From positions 1 to 64,000 of the forward strand of contig CAKTYZ010000017.1 in NCBI GenBank assembly GCA_934635225.1: DNA of 64,000 bases. The letters run 5' to 3'. The notes beneath the pieces were generated by a model. It saw only the letters and a list, made by a program, of their open reading frames with translations. It was not told the origin of the DNA and made no database searches. This document shows positions 32,656 to 41,385 of the stretch, in pieces (position 1 is the first letter of the stretch; every line of letters begins with the position of its first letter). The DNA comes from an uncultured Kiritimatiellota bacterium (GTDB lineage Bacteria > Verrucomicrobiota > Kiritimatiellia > RFP12 > UBA1067). The position numbers and the translations under genes were made by a program.

Positions 32656-35600
32656 ATGAAGGATTCTGGAGAGAAATTGCGTGGGGGAATGCGCGGCGCT
32701 TACCCCGTTTGCATCGGTTTGCTGGCATTGGTGGTCGTATGTTCCGCCGTGTTCTCGTGCTGGTTGTACGGGCGGGTGCGTTCGTATGAGAAGGCGCATG
32801 GCGTGGAGATTCTTTCCGCTGCGCAAGAGGATGTTGGGAAGACGGGCGGCGAAGAGCAGAAATACGATCCGCCGAAGCCACTGCCAGAGACGGTGCGCGA
32901 TGCGTCCGTAGGGGTGAAGACGCGGACGAATGCGGTGGAAAAGGCGGAAATGAAGGTCGCGTCCGTCAATTACGACGGGGATACGCGGCTTGAGGTCACG
33001 CTGACGGAGCGTCCGAACATGGACGGCATTCGACAGTACGTGGAGGTCGGGCCGATGGACGAGGGGGTTGCCGGAATCTCCTACAAGGCGGACTACAACT
33101 ACGGGAAGCGCGTCTACGAGCCGAAACTCATCATCACGGGCGATTTCGCGAACGGGACGAACGTCACGCTGCGCCTGCGCAAGGGACTCTCGCTCTACGG
33201 GAAGTCGTCCTTGGCGGAGGGTTCCCTGGCGGAGGACTACACCTATACCTTTCACCGACGGGATCTTAAGCCGTCCGTGGCATTCGCCCATGCGGGACGC
33301 TACCTGCCGCCGAGCGGCGGACGGACGCTCGCCATCGAGAGCGTGAACGAGCCGAGCGTCCGGGCGGAAATCCGCCGCGTGGAACCGGCGAACATCGTCC
33401 AGTTGCTGGCGCGAGAGGAGAATAAATATGCGCGTTATTTCAACTTTTATTACTGCGACAATGGAGATGCTAGGGATACGGCGGAACTTGCCGGAGAGGT
33501 GACGGAAAGTTTTCATAAGTGCCAGAATACGCTCAACCGAAAGGAAATCTGGCAGATGCCGGTCGGCGCGGCGGATGGCGGTCCGAGCAACGGCGTGTAC
33601 TTGGTGAGCATCTGCCACGGGCCCACATACCGACTCGTCTGTGTCTCCGACCTCGGGCTGTCCGTGCGACAGAGTGGAGACGATTTGGGCGTGTGGGTGA
33701 CTTCGCTGACGACGGGACGGCCCATGCCGGGAGCGAAGATTCGGGTGTTTTCCGCCGCGAATATCGAAGTGATGACCGGGACGAGCAATGCGGACGGCTG
33801 GTGCGTTCCAACGCGCATCCAAAAGGGTGCTCCGTTCGCCGTCGTGGTGACGACACCGTCGGACGATGACCGCACGTTCATGGCCCTCACGGATCGCATG
33901 GAGGTTGACGAAACCTACACGGACGGTGCGCGCGCAGACTACGTTGCGAAGGAGGCGTGTACGGGGTTCGCGTGGACAGAGCGCGGCATCTATCGGCACG
34001 ACGAGAAGATCTTCTACCATCTTCTTCTGAGGACGGGCGAGATGAAGGCTCCGAAGCCGTTCCCCGTGAACCTGCGACTTGTCACCCCGAAAGGTGATGT
34101 TTTCATCAGGAAAACGCTCGTTTCGGACGAATCGGGGGCGATTGCGTACAATGGCTTCGCCGTGCCGGCGGACCAGCCGAGCGGGAAGTGGCAGATTCTC
34201 GCCGTTCTGCCGGGCGAGAAGGAGGTCGTGCTCGCCGAACGCGAAATCAAGGTCGAGGAGTTCGCACCACCGCAGGTGCGCGTCACGGTTGCCGCAAAGG
34301 AGGAGGATGTGAATCCCACGAACTTCGCCTTCACCGTCTCCGCCGAACACCTCTTCGGGGGCGCGGCGACCGCGCTTCGGTGCGAGGGTGCGGTCGTCTT
34401 CGAGGACGTGCCGTTCGCCCCGGCGGCGTGGAAGGGCTACCAGTTCGGGAACGAGGACCTCGGACTGAAGCCGAGCTTCCGGCGGCTTGGCGCGAAAGTT
34501 CTCGATGCGGAGGGGCGGATGGCGTTTGTCGCGCCGCTCTGGAAGGATTCGGGGCTGCCGAAGGCGATGGTTCGCACCACGGCGCAGGGGACGGTGTTCG
34601 AGGATGGGGGACGACCGGCGACGGCCCGCGCGACGGTTCTTCAGCACTATTATCCTTATTATATAGGCTCGACGCTTGCGAGTTGGGTGCGCAAGCCCGA
34701 ACAGGGAATGCCACGCCTTCTGCTCGCCTGCGTGAACTCGGACGGGACGCGCGTTGCCGAGGCGAAGAGCCTGACCGTCCGGCTTGAGCGCATTGATTCC
34801 GTCTACTCCTACAAGCAGGGGGACAACGGCGTGAACACGTGGAACAGCGAGCGCATCCGCGTGCCGGCATCGGACGATTGGACGGTCACCACGCGGACGG
34901 ATGCGGATACGGAGGTCATCCTGCCGGTTGCCGAGAGTGGGGACTACATGGTCACGGTGTTCGATGTCGAGACAGGTGTCTCCTACGCCCGCGCATTCTA
35001 TCTGAGCACATGGGGCGACGAGGCCATCCGTGCGCCGCTCGCCAACCCGACGGAAGTGACGATTCGCGCCGACAAGTCCGTCTACCGTGTGGGCGAAGCG
35101 CCGCGCCTCATCGTGAAGTCGCCGTTCGCCGGATTCGCGATGCTCTCCGTTCAGCGCGAGCGCGAACGCTATACTCAGATTCTCGAACTCACGAACGCGA
35201 CGAGCGAAGTGGTGCTTCGTCCCGTCAGCCGTGAGGACGCGCCGAACCTCGACGTCTACCTCTCGGTCGTGCAGAGCGTGGCGGAGAACTCGAAGCACCT
35301 CGCCGCGCGGGCGCACGGTCAGACGACGGTGAAGGTGATGCCGAAGGAATACGAGATTCCCGTCAAGGCCAGTGCGACGGTTGAAGCGGCGAAGACCGTG
35401 CGGGTCCAGGTTCAGGCACCGGGTGCGGAGGCCGTGTGGGTGACGGTCGTGGATGAGGGAATCAACCTCCTGACGGGCGAACCGACTCCCGATCCGGTCG
35501 CGGCGTTTGCAGAGGAGCGCGGTGCGGACCATCCGCTCTACGACATCTACGGCAGGATTCTGCCCGTGGACGGTGCGGCCCTCAAGGCCAACGGAATCAA

Positions 35601-37467
35601 GACGGGTGGCGGATTCGGTGCCGAGATGCTGGGGCGCGTCAGCCCCGTCGGGACGCGGCGGTTCAAGCCGCTCGCCCTCCAGCGGCAGGCGGAACGCGGT
35701 GCGGACGGCATGTGGCGGACGACATTCAAGTTGCCGCCGTTCGTCGGCGAGGTGCGCGTGACGGCGGTCGTCCACTCGACGACGGCGACGGGCGCGGCAT
35801 CCGTGCAGGCGAAGGTTGCGCCGGCGATCGTGATGATGCCAGATGCGCCGCGTTTTGCCGCACCGAACGACTTGTTCGAGGTGGCGTTGCCCCTCCACAA
35901 CAGGAGCGGCGAGGCGGCGACGATTGACTACGAGATTCTGGCGGATGGGGCGATTGTCGCGTCCGACAAGACCCTGCACCTTGCCAAGGACGCGGCGACG
36001 AATATCTTCGTACGAGTCCGCGCACCGTCCGAGCCGGGCGAGATGCGCCTCGTCTACCGCGTCAGCGGATGCGGCGAGCCGCAGGAGCAGACAATCGACC
36101 TCCCCGTGCGTCCGGCCGTCGCGTGGCGCGAGGTGGCGGGCGTGGCGCTGAAGGGCGAATCGCCGAAATGTGAGACTTCCGCCTTCGTCAAGTATGTCGA
36201 ACGCGAGTTCGATTCGCCGCTTGGGGAGTACGAGGCGGCGTTGCGGTGGCTCGCCGAATACCGCCACGGCTGTCTGGAGCAGACGTGTTCGCGCGTCTTC
36301 CCTCTCGTCGCGGCGGGCGGCATCATGAACGGCATCGTCTCGAATGCGACGGACGCGGTGGCGAGGGGCGTTCGGCGCGTGGAGTCGATGGTGCGCGAGA
36401 ACGACTTCACGATGTGGCCCGACTGCAACTATGCGCCGTGGAACCGCGAGGTCTCCCTCTACGCGGCACACTTCCTGTTCGCGGCGGAGAAAGCGGGCGT
36501 CACGCTGAACCCGATTGCACGGAAGCAGGTCGTCAAGTTCCTGACTCAAAAGTGGCAGTATTTGACCCTCGGCGATGAATCGACCTATGCGGCGTATGTG
36601 CTCGCGCTGTCGGGCGCGGCGAATCGGGATCGGCTCTTCAGTCTCTACGACAAAAGTGCCACGCTTTCGGCTCTCGCCCGTGCACGGCTCGCGCTTGCCT
36701 TCGTTGAAGTCAACGACCTCACGCGGGCGCGGACGCTCCTTGCCGAGTCCTATGAACCGCAGTCCGTCAAGGAGGCAGCGTTCCAGCTGCTGGCACGGGT
36801 TGCGGTGAACCCGAAGGACGAGCGGAATGCTCCGCTTCTCGTTTGGCTGAACGAGTCGCGCGACCGCGAAAGATTCAGCTGGGGGACGACCGAGGAAAAC
36901 GCCCACGCGCTTCTCGCAATCGGCGCGTACTATCAGGCGAATCCGCCGAAGAAGGGTGAGAAGTTCGTTGCGTGGCGGAAGCTGACACTGTCCAAGGTTG
37001 AGGACGTGAAGGCCGAATCGTCGGGACTCTTCCTCGCGCGGCGGTTCCTGACGGCGGAAGGCAAGCCCGCCGACCTTGCGAACCTCACCTGCGGCGATCT
37101 CCTCTATTCTGAGCTCTCAATCACCTCCGCCGTCAGCCGCGTTGTCAACGACCTCGTGATTGAGGACCTTTTCGCCGGCGGCTTCGAGCCGGTGCACAAT
37201 GCGCTCGAGTGGAAGGCAAAGGAGGGCGACGCGGATGGGCGACAGCCTGTCGTCGACTGGGTGATGCGCACGGACGCACGGGACGATCGTATGCTGGTCT
37301 TTTCCAAGAAGTTCACACTGGGGGCGGGCGATGTCGCACGAGTCTCGTATCCGGTTCGGGTGGTTTCGGCGGGCGAGTTCGTCCTGCCGGGCGCGAGCGT
37401 GGAGGGGATGTACAATCCTGAGCTGCGCTCTTGCCTTGCTCCTGGCCGCATCGTGGTTCACCATTGA
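32656..37467 (+). CDS. Bacterial alpha-2-macroglobulin family protein
   Basis: 1603 residues. AAAGGAG precedes the ATG. An N-terminal membrane anchor (CIGLLALVVVCSAVFSCWLYG, about residues 19-39) is followed by macroglobulin-like beta-domains (MG1-MG7) to about residue 900, a bait-type region, and an alpha/alpha-toroid thioester domain. The thioester motif CLEQ lies in YRHGCLEQTCSRVF at about residue 1212, with the Cys and Gln intact. Bacterial homologues are periplasmic, trap proteases by covalent linkage, and are usually encoded next to penicillin-binding protein 1C, as here. The likely role is protecting the envelope when the peptidoglycan or outer membrane is breached. The final 137 bases overlap the pbpC frame. 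Two short AT-rich patches occur (about nt 33420-33480 and 34645-34670). Confidence 0.93.
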   Translation: MKDSGEKLRGGMRGAYPVCIGLLALVVVCSAVFSCWLYGRVRSYEKAHGVEILSAAQEDVGKTGGEEQKYDPPKPLPETVRDASVGVKTRTNAVEKAEMKVASVNYDGDTRLEVTLTERPNMDGIRQYVEVGPMDEGVAGISYKADYNYGKRVYEPKLIITGDFANGTNVTLRLRKGLSLYGKSSLAEGSLAEDYTYTFHRRDLKPSVAFAHAGRYLPPSGGRTLAIESVNEPSVRAEIRRVEPANIVQLLAREENKYARYFNFYYCDNGDARDTAELAGEVTESFHKCQNTLNRKEIWQMPVGAADGGPSNGVYLVSICHGPTYRLVCVSDLGLSVRQSGDDLGVWVTSLTTGRPMPGAKIRVFSAANIEVMTGTSNADGWCVPTRIQKGAPFAVVVTTPSDDDRTFMALTDRMEVDETYTDGARADYVAKEACTGFAWTERGIYRHDEKIFYHLLLRTGEMKAPKPFPVNLRLVTPKGDVFIRKTLVSDESGAIAYNGFAVPADQPSGKWQILAVLPGEKEVVLAEREIKVEEFAPPQVRVTVAAKEEDVNPTNFAFTVSAEHLFGGAATALRCEGAVVFEDVPFAPAAWKGYQFGNEDLGLKPSFRRLGAKVLDAEGRMAFVAPLWKDSGLPKAMVRTTAQGTVFEDGGRPATARATVLQHYYPYYIGSTLASWVRKPEQGMPRLLLACVNSDGTRVAEAKSLTVRLERIDSVYSYKQGDNGVNTWNSERIRVPASDDWTVTTRTDADTEVILPVAESGDYMVTVFDVETGVSYARAFYLSTWGDEAIRAPLANPTEVTIRADKSVYRVGEAPRLIVKSPFAGFAMLSVQRERERYTQILELTNATSEVVLRPVSREDAPNLDVYLSVVQSVAENSKHLAARAHGQTTVKVMPKEYEIPVKASATVEAAKTVRVQVQAPGAEAVWVTVVDEGINLLTGEPTPDPVAAFAEERGADHPLYDIYGRILPVDGAALKANGIKTGGGFGAEMLGRVSPVGTRRFKPLALQRQAERGADGMWRTTFKLPPFVGEVRVTAVVHSTTATGAASVQAKVAPAIVMMPDAPRFAAPNDLFEVALPLHNRSGEAATIDYEILADGAIVASDKTLHLAKDAATNIFVRVRAPSEPGEMRLVYRVSGCGEPQEQTIDLPVRPAVAWREVAGVALKGESPKCETSAFVKYVEREFDSPLGEYEAALRWLAEYRHGCLEQTCSRVFPLVAAGGIMNGIVSNATDAVARGVRRVESMVRENDFTMWPDCNYAPWNREVSLYAAHFLFAAEKAGVTLNPIARKQVVKFLTQKWQYLTLGDESTYAAYVLALSGAANRDRLFSLYDKSATLSALARARLALAFVEVNDLTRARTLLAESYEPQSVKEAAFQLLARVAVNPKDERNAPLLVWLNESRDRERFSWGTTEENAHALLAIGAYYQANPPKKGEKFVAWRKLTLSKVEDVKAESSGLFLARRFLTAEGKPADLANLTCGDLLYSELSITSAVSRVVNDLVIEDLFAGGFEPVHNALEWKAKEGDADGRQPVVDWVMRTDARDDRMLVFSKKFTLGAGDVARVSYPVRVVSAGEFVLPGASVEGMYNPELRSCLAPGRIVVHH

Positions 37468-39610
37468 CTGGTCGCCCGAAGGGGCGGACGAGTATCCGGG
37501 CGGCATCGTCCTACGCGATGACGCGGGGAATGTGCTCCGCGTGTCGCTGGGCGAGGGCGATGTCGACTGCCGCCCTTACTACGCGGCGGATCCGAACGAC
37601 TGGATCGTGAAGGCCCTCGTGGCGGTGGAAGACGGGTCGTTTTGGACGCATCGCGGTGTGCGTCCGCTCTCGATCCTGCGGGCGACCGCGCAGAACCTCT
37701 TTTACCGTCGCCGCATTTCGGGGGCCTCGACCCTCACGATGCAGACGGTGCGGCTGATTCGCCCCCATCCGAAGACTCTCTGGTGGAAGTGGAAAGAGAC
37801 GATTCTGGCCCTCAAGATGGAGAGAAAGCGCGACAAACTGTGGATTCTGTCGCAATATCTGAACCGCACTCCCTACGGATCGAACTTCGTCGGCATCGAG
37901 GCGGCGGCGCAGGGCTGGTTCGGGAAGGGCGCGAAGGATCTCGGACTCGGCGAGGCGGCCTTGCTCGCGGGGATGGTGCAGGCCCCCTCGCGGTTTCGTC
38001 CCGACCGTGGCTACGAAAAGGCGATGAAGCGTCGCGACTACGTGCTGAACCGTATGTTGAAACTGGGAATGGTCACCGAGGGGCAGTGCGCGGCGGCGCG
38101 GACGGTTCGCCCCGTCGTCCGCCGTGCGCCGCGTCCGTTCAAGGCCCCCCATTTCTGCGACTGGGTGATGATGAGGATCGGGAAGGATCGCAACGCGCAG
38201 CGCAGGAGCGGCGATTTCGTGACGACGCTCAATGCGGACGTCCAGCGGCTCGCGGAAAATGCGGTCGCGCAGGCGGCGGAGAAGGGCGGCTATTCGGTTG
38301 CGGCGGTTGTGATGGGGGTCAGGACGGGTGAGGTGAAAGCCCTCGCCTGTAGCGGCGACTACTTCAACGCGGCGGGGGGGCAGGTGAATACCGCTGTTTC
38401 GTCGCGTCCGGCTGGTTCGACGCTCAAGCCGTTCCTCACAGCCCTCGCCTTCGACCGGGGACTCTCCACGCCCGATGAGCGGGTTGCCGATGTGCCTCGC
38501 GCCTACCGGGGGTATCGTCCGGCGAACTTCGATGCGGCGCACCGGGGACTCGTCACGGTTCGGGATGCGCTCGTCCTTTCCCTGAACATTCCGTTCGTGC
38601 AGATGCTGAACCGCGTCGGCGTTTCGGACTTCGGGGCGATGCTGAGGGAACTCGGCTTTGAGCAGTTGGGGAAGTCGGACGAACCGTTCGGTCTTGGCAT
38701 GGCCATCGGCAACGCCGAAGTCTCGCTCGTCGAACTCGTCTCGGCCTACGCCACGCTTGCACGGGGCGGAATTGCGCGTCCCCTTGCGGTCCTTCGTCCG
38801 GAAGACGGAGAAGGCGAGGATGCGGCGGGTTTCCGTGTGTTTTCGGAAGGCAGTTCCTACCTCGTTTCGGATGTCCTTTCGGGTAACGAACGCGCGAGCG
38901 CGGCATTCGGGCATATCGCCGACGTGCCCGTGTCGCGCTTCGCGTGGAAGACGGGCACCTCAAGTGCCTATCGGGATGCGTGGACGGTTGCGTGGAATCC
39001 GGACTATGTCATCGGCGTGTGGTGCGGACACAAGGTCGGCGGCTTCGGCGACAAGACGCTTGTCGGGGCGAAGGCCGCCGCACCCGTCGCTCTCGGTCTC
39101 GCGCGGTCGCTCTATCCGCAGAACGACGGGCCGTGGTTCGTCGCACCGCCGGAAGTCCACGAGCGGGAGGTCTGTCCGCTGTCGGGTCTGCCGCGCAGCG
39201 CGAACTGTCCGCAGGGGGAAGTCGGGCGCTATCTTGAGGGACGGAGCGATGCGCGACCATGCGCGGTTCATGTTCGGGACGCGGAAGGGCGCGTCGTCGA
39301 GCGGTTGGATGCCGCACTTGCGGCATTTTCGGGAGATCTCGACGCGGCGGAACGGCTTCAGATTTCAAAGCCGGAGAACGATTCCGCATTTTGCCGTGTA
39401 AAGGGGATGGCGCAGCAGAAGGTCATCTGCCAGGTCCTCGGCAACCCGAAAGAAGCGCGGCTTTGGTGGATGCAGAATGGCGTAATGGTTGGGAACAGCG
39501 TCGATTCCGAGCCGTTTGCCGTCGAAATGGCGGTTGGCACAAACGAGGTGACGTGCGTCTCTGCGGAGGGCGTTTCCGCATCCGTCCGCTTCTTCGTGCG
39601 GGAGGAATAA
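37331..39610 (+). CDS. pbpC: Penicillin-binding protein 1C
   Basis: 759 residues if the ATG at 37331 is used; that start lies within the macroglobulin gene, and no ATG or GTG is available closer to the membrane anchor CTILSCALALLLAASWFTI. The glycosyltransferase-51 domain has ALVAVEDGSFWTHRGV (catalytic Glu), SGASTLTMQTVRLIRP and YLNRTPYGSNFVGIEAAAQG. The transpeptidase domain has the Ser-x-x-Lys site SRPAGSTLKPF, SLN, and KTGTSSAYRDAW. The C-terminal PBP1C domain (about residues 650-759) contains CPLSGLPRSANCP and a beta-tail. It polymerises and perhaps cross-links peptidoglycan; pairing with alpha-2-macroglobulin is the classic arrangement. Confidence 0.92.
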   Translation: MSHESRIRFGWFRRASSSCRARAWRGCTILSCALALLLAASWFTIDWSPEGADEYPGGIVLRDDAGNVLRVSLGEGDVDCRPYYAADPNDWIVKALVAVEDGSFWTHRGVRPLSILRATAQNLFYRRRISGASTLTMQTVRLIRPHPKTLWWKWKETILALKMERKRDKLWILSQYLNRTPYGSNFVGIEAAAQGWFGKGAKDLGLGEAALLAGMVQAPSRFRPDRGYEKAMKRRDYVLNRMLKLGMVTEGQCAAARTVRPVVRRAPRPFKAPHFCDWVMMRIGKDRNAQRRSGDFVTTLNADVQRLAENAVAQAAEKGGYSVAAVVMGVRTGEVKALACSGDYFNAAGGQVNTAVSSRPAGSTLKPFLTALAFDRGLSTPDERVADVPRAYRGYRPANFDAAHRGLVTVRDALVLSLNIPFVQMLNRVGVSDFGAMLRELGFEQLGKSDEPFGLGMAIGNAEVSLVELVSAYATLARGGIARPLAVLRPEDGEGEDAAGFRVFSEGSSYLVSDVLSGNERASAAFGHIADVPVSRFAWKTGTSSAYRDAWTVAWNPDYVIGVWCGHKVGGFGDKTLVGAKAAAPVALGLARSLYPQNDGPWFVAPPEVHEREVCPLSGLPRSANCPQGEVGRYLEGRSDARPCAVHVRDAEGRVVERLDAALAAFSGDLDAAERLQISKPENDSAFCRVKGMAQQKVICQVLGNPKEARLWWMQNGVMVGNSVDSEPFAVEMAVGTNEVTCVSAEGVSASVRFFVREE

Positions 39611-39899
39611 GTATTCAGAAGTGCATGTCCGTACGAACCGTTGGCGTCTCAAGTACTCGGAATTGCGGACGGATTTGAGCGCAAAATCGCTTGATGGGAG
39701 TGGAAAGACGTGTAAAATCGTGCATTATTTTGAGGTTCGTGCCAATATGTGCACTTGTCGGGATTCGCGCCATTTCGCCACGCTTTGAGGTAAACGGTTT
39801 TGGTCAGAGGGTAAGGCGGGCGCGGCGGATTGCCTGCGGTGCTCGGCACGGAGAAGTAAGACACGCCGCGTCCTGGCTGTCTTACAAGTCCTAAGCGTC
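39611..39899. other. Intergenic stretch with an 8-bp inverted repeat
   Basis: No convincing gene. GTAAGACA (39856-39863) and TGTCTTAC (39878-39885) form a perfect 8-bp stem with a 14-base loop. This may end transcription of either the pbpC side or the minus-strand AT-hook gene, although no T-run follows. Minus-strand ORFs across the stretch lack a start signal and family resemblance. Confidence 0.4.
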
Positions 39900-40145
39900 C
39901 TACCCGACGCGGATTGATTCCCCACGCTCAGCCGTTTTTTTGGCATGCTTCCTTCTGCTCATGGCGTCGGTCTTTCGTCTGATGGTTTGTGTTGCAGTTC
40001 CCATCATACACGATTTCCTCGACGCCGTGGGCGTTTTCCTTCGCCGCCGGCGGCCACCCCCATGGGGGTGGCGTGGCGTGCTTTTCTTCTTCTTCGATCC
40101 CCATGGCCTTCCTCTCTTATTTGCTGACCCGTTAGATATTACCAT
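39900..40145 (-). CDS. Small basic AT-hook protein, copy 2
   Basis: Minus-strand frame of 81 residues from the ATG at 40145 (an in-frame ATG at 40166 would add seven residues). It begins MVISNGSANKRGRPWGSKKK, an AT-hook, continues with an Arg-rich stretch, and ends SRRKHAKKTAERGESIRVG. Overall it is extremely basic, and the AT-hook should insert into the minor groove of AT-rich DNA. In this copy the AT-hook and the SRRKHA block are in one frame, unlike copy 1. No promoter is obvious, but TAGTATACT (about 40197-40205) is near-palindromic and may fire both ways. Real expression is uncertain; it may be a piece of a mobile element. Confidence 0.45.
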   Translation of the reverse strand: MVISNGSANKRGRPWGSKKKKSTPRHPHGGGRRRRRKTPTASRKSCMMGTATQTIRRKTDAMSRRKHAKKTAERGESIRVG

Positions 40146-40147
40146 TT
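39941..40147 (-). repeat. Dispersed repeat, copy 2 (AT-hook element)
   Basis: Matches 32392-32548 in direct orientation through two blocks (39941-39978 and 40052-40147). The two copies bracket the macroglobulin-PBP1C genes and lie next to tRNA genes on the outer sides. Confidence 0.85.
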
Positions 40148-40198
40148 TCGCGTTGGGATTTTTCACTCGCCCCCCTTGCGCGGCGTCAGAAAAAAGAG

Positions 40199-40204
40199 TA
40201 TACT
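40199..40204 (+). promoter_or_regulatory. -10 box of the tRNA cluster
   Basis: TATACT at 40199-40204, 17 bases before tRNA-Arg, at the end of an A-rich stretch. No clear -35 and no TG extension. Confidence 0.5.
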
Positions 40205-40221
40205 ACACACCGTTTTCGATT

Positions 40222-40298
40222 GGGGCTGTAGCTCAACTGGATAGAGCATCAGACTACGAATCTGAGGGTTGTGGGTTCGACTCCCGCCAGCCCCGCCA
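40222..40298 (+). tRNA. tRNA-Arg (anticodon ACG)
   Basis: Acceptor GGGGCTG pairs with CAGCCCC, the anticodon loop is CTACGAA with anticodon ACG, and CCA is encoded. First of three tRNAs in one transcript. A34 is expected to be deaminated to inosine by TadA so that CGU, CGC and CGA are read. Confidence 0.95.
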
Positions 40299-40314
40299 AT
40301 TGAAAGCGCCAGAT

Positions 40315-40391
<77 letters not shown>

Positions 40392-40422
40392 AAAAGATCT
40401 GGTTCTGGCTTCAAGCCCTTGT

Positions 40423-40499
40423 CGGACCGTAGCGCAGCCTGGTAGCGCGTTTGCTTGGGGTGCAAAAGGTCACGAGTTCAAATCTCGTCGGTCCGACCA
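40423..40499 (+). tRNA. tRNA-Pro (anticodon GGG)
   Basis: Acceptor CGGACCG pairs with CGGTCCG, the anticodon loop is TTGGGGT with anticodon GGG, the T-loop is AGTTCAAATCT, and CCA is encoded. Last gene of the cluster. No hairpin-and-T-run terminator is visible after it. Confidence 0.95.
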
Positions 40500-40704
40500 A
40501 TGAGTGTGGTGATACGCTCGCCTTACGACCAATGTTTTCGTGGGTGTGGTCGAAGGTCTTTTCGTGATGAGACATGTAGGCATCTGAATGTCGCGTGGTA
40601 ACTCAACATGACAATAGCGAATCAAGGACAAATCGTCGAGCTGTAAAATAGAGGTAAACAATCTGAATCGCTGATATTTCGCGCGCTATGCGAATCGCGT
40701 CACA
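40500..40704. other. Non-coding stretch after the tRNA cluster
   Basis: AT-richer than its surroundings. A minus-strand ORF of 63 codons is present but has no start signal and no likeness to a family. CGACC near 40527 can pair with GGTCG near 40550 in a weak hairpin. I see no other feature. Confidence 0.4.
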
Positions 40705-40734
40705 TTGATTTCTGGATCACAAGAATGATATAAT
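40705..40734 (+). promoter_or_regulatory. Promoter of the YRD-repeat protein gene
   Basis: TTGATT (40705-40710), 18-base spacer and TATAAT (40729-40734) with TGA upstream. The leader of about 60 bases ends in AGGAGGTG, so this is a classical Shine-Dalgarno mRNA. Confidence 0.65.
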
Positions 40735-40803
40735 GCAAACGCCATTTACGGTATGTTCAGAAAAGGTGTTTTTCTTTTTCTCACATGAAGAGGAGGTGAT
40801 TTT

Positions 40804-41232
40804 ATGAAGAAACTGATGTTTGTCGCCAGTGTGGTATTTGTTGCAGGATCGCTCTTTGCGGTGGCCACCAAGCGGACATATCGTGACGCGCAGGGTCGCA
40901 ATATGGGTTCTGCGTCGATGGATTCGTCTGGCCGGGCAACTTATCGGGATGCCCAAGGCCGAAATTTAGGGTCGTCCACTATGATTGGTAGCAGGACGAC
41001 CTATCGTGATTCATTGGGACGCAACCAAGGATCCGCGACAACAGATTCGTCCGGGAACATGACCTATCGAGATTCTCAGGGGAGAATGATGGGTACGGCT
41101 CGTATCGATTCGACCGGCATGGTCACGTATCGAGACGCGCAGGGGCGTTTGCAGGGCACGGCCATGACGGATTCGTCTGGCCGGATGGTCTATCGCGATA
41201 CCCGGGGGCGTTTGCAAGGCACGAAGAAGTGA
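40804..41232 (+). CDS. Exported YRD/QGR repeat protein
   Basis: 142 residues. AGGAGG precedes the ATG. A signal peptide (KKLMFVASVVFVAGSLFAVA) is followed by about six units of roughly 19 residues: TYRDAQGRNMGSASMDSSGR, then TYRDAQGRNLGSS, TYRDSLGRNQGSATTDSSGN, TYRDSQGRMMGTARIDSTGM, TYRDAQGRLQGTAMTDSSGR and VYRDTRGRLQGTKK. Each unit has the pattern YRD-x-x-GR-x-x-G followed by D-S-S-G, so two beta-hairpin turns per unit are likely. Similar YRD..GR..G repeats occur in other bacterial exported proteins of unknown function. The strong promoter and leader suggest high expression. Location is probably periplasm or cell surface. Confidence 0.7.
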   Translation: MKKLMFVASVVFVAGSLFAVATKRTYRDAQGRNMGSASMDSSGRATYRDAQGRNLGSSTMIGSRTTYRDSLGRNQGSATTDSSGNMTYRDSQGRMMGTARIDSTGMVTYRDAQGRLQGTAMTDSSGRMVYRDTRGRLQGTKK

Positions 41233-41317
41233 CCTTTGACACGGCATTCGAGAAGCTGGCGCGTTTGAAGATCCGCAGCGGGTTCAGGTTGTCGGACGCG
41301 GATTGTAATTATATCGC
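41229..41317 (+). pseudogene. N-terminal remnant resembling DUF4186
   Basis: Starting at a GTG that overlaps the stop of the repeat protein, the frame encodes TFDTAFEKLARLKIRSGFRL and then SDADCNYIAG. This resembles the N-terminus of DUF4186 proteins (F.KL..SKFRS.F.L...D..YI). The expected continuation, including the conserved Cys/His-rich part, is missing and the sequence runs straight into the tsaD promoter. I interpret it as a truncated gene start. Recognition is from memory of the family pattern, so confidence is moderate. Confidence 0.4.
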
Positions 41318-41362
41318 CGGAGCGTCATCACGCTGGGAGCAAGCCGCATGGCCGATGAAATG

Positions 41363-41371
41363 TGGTATAAT
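41363..41371 (+). promoter_or_regulatory. Extended -10 promoter of tsaD
   Basis: TGGTATAAT at 41363-41371, 14 bases before the ATG at 41386, leaving a predicted leader of about 8 bases. Confidence 0.6.
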
Positions 41372-41385
41372 CTCCGTCCACAGAC

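Noticed and set aside
32623..36906. A 1427-codon minus-strand frame opposite the macroglobulin gene.
   Set aside because: Long antisense frames are expected in GC-rich genes; it is Arg/His-rich, lacks family motifs and overlaps a well-supported gene.
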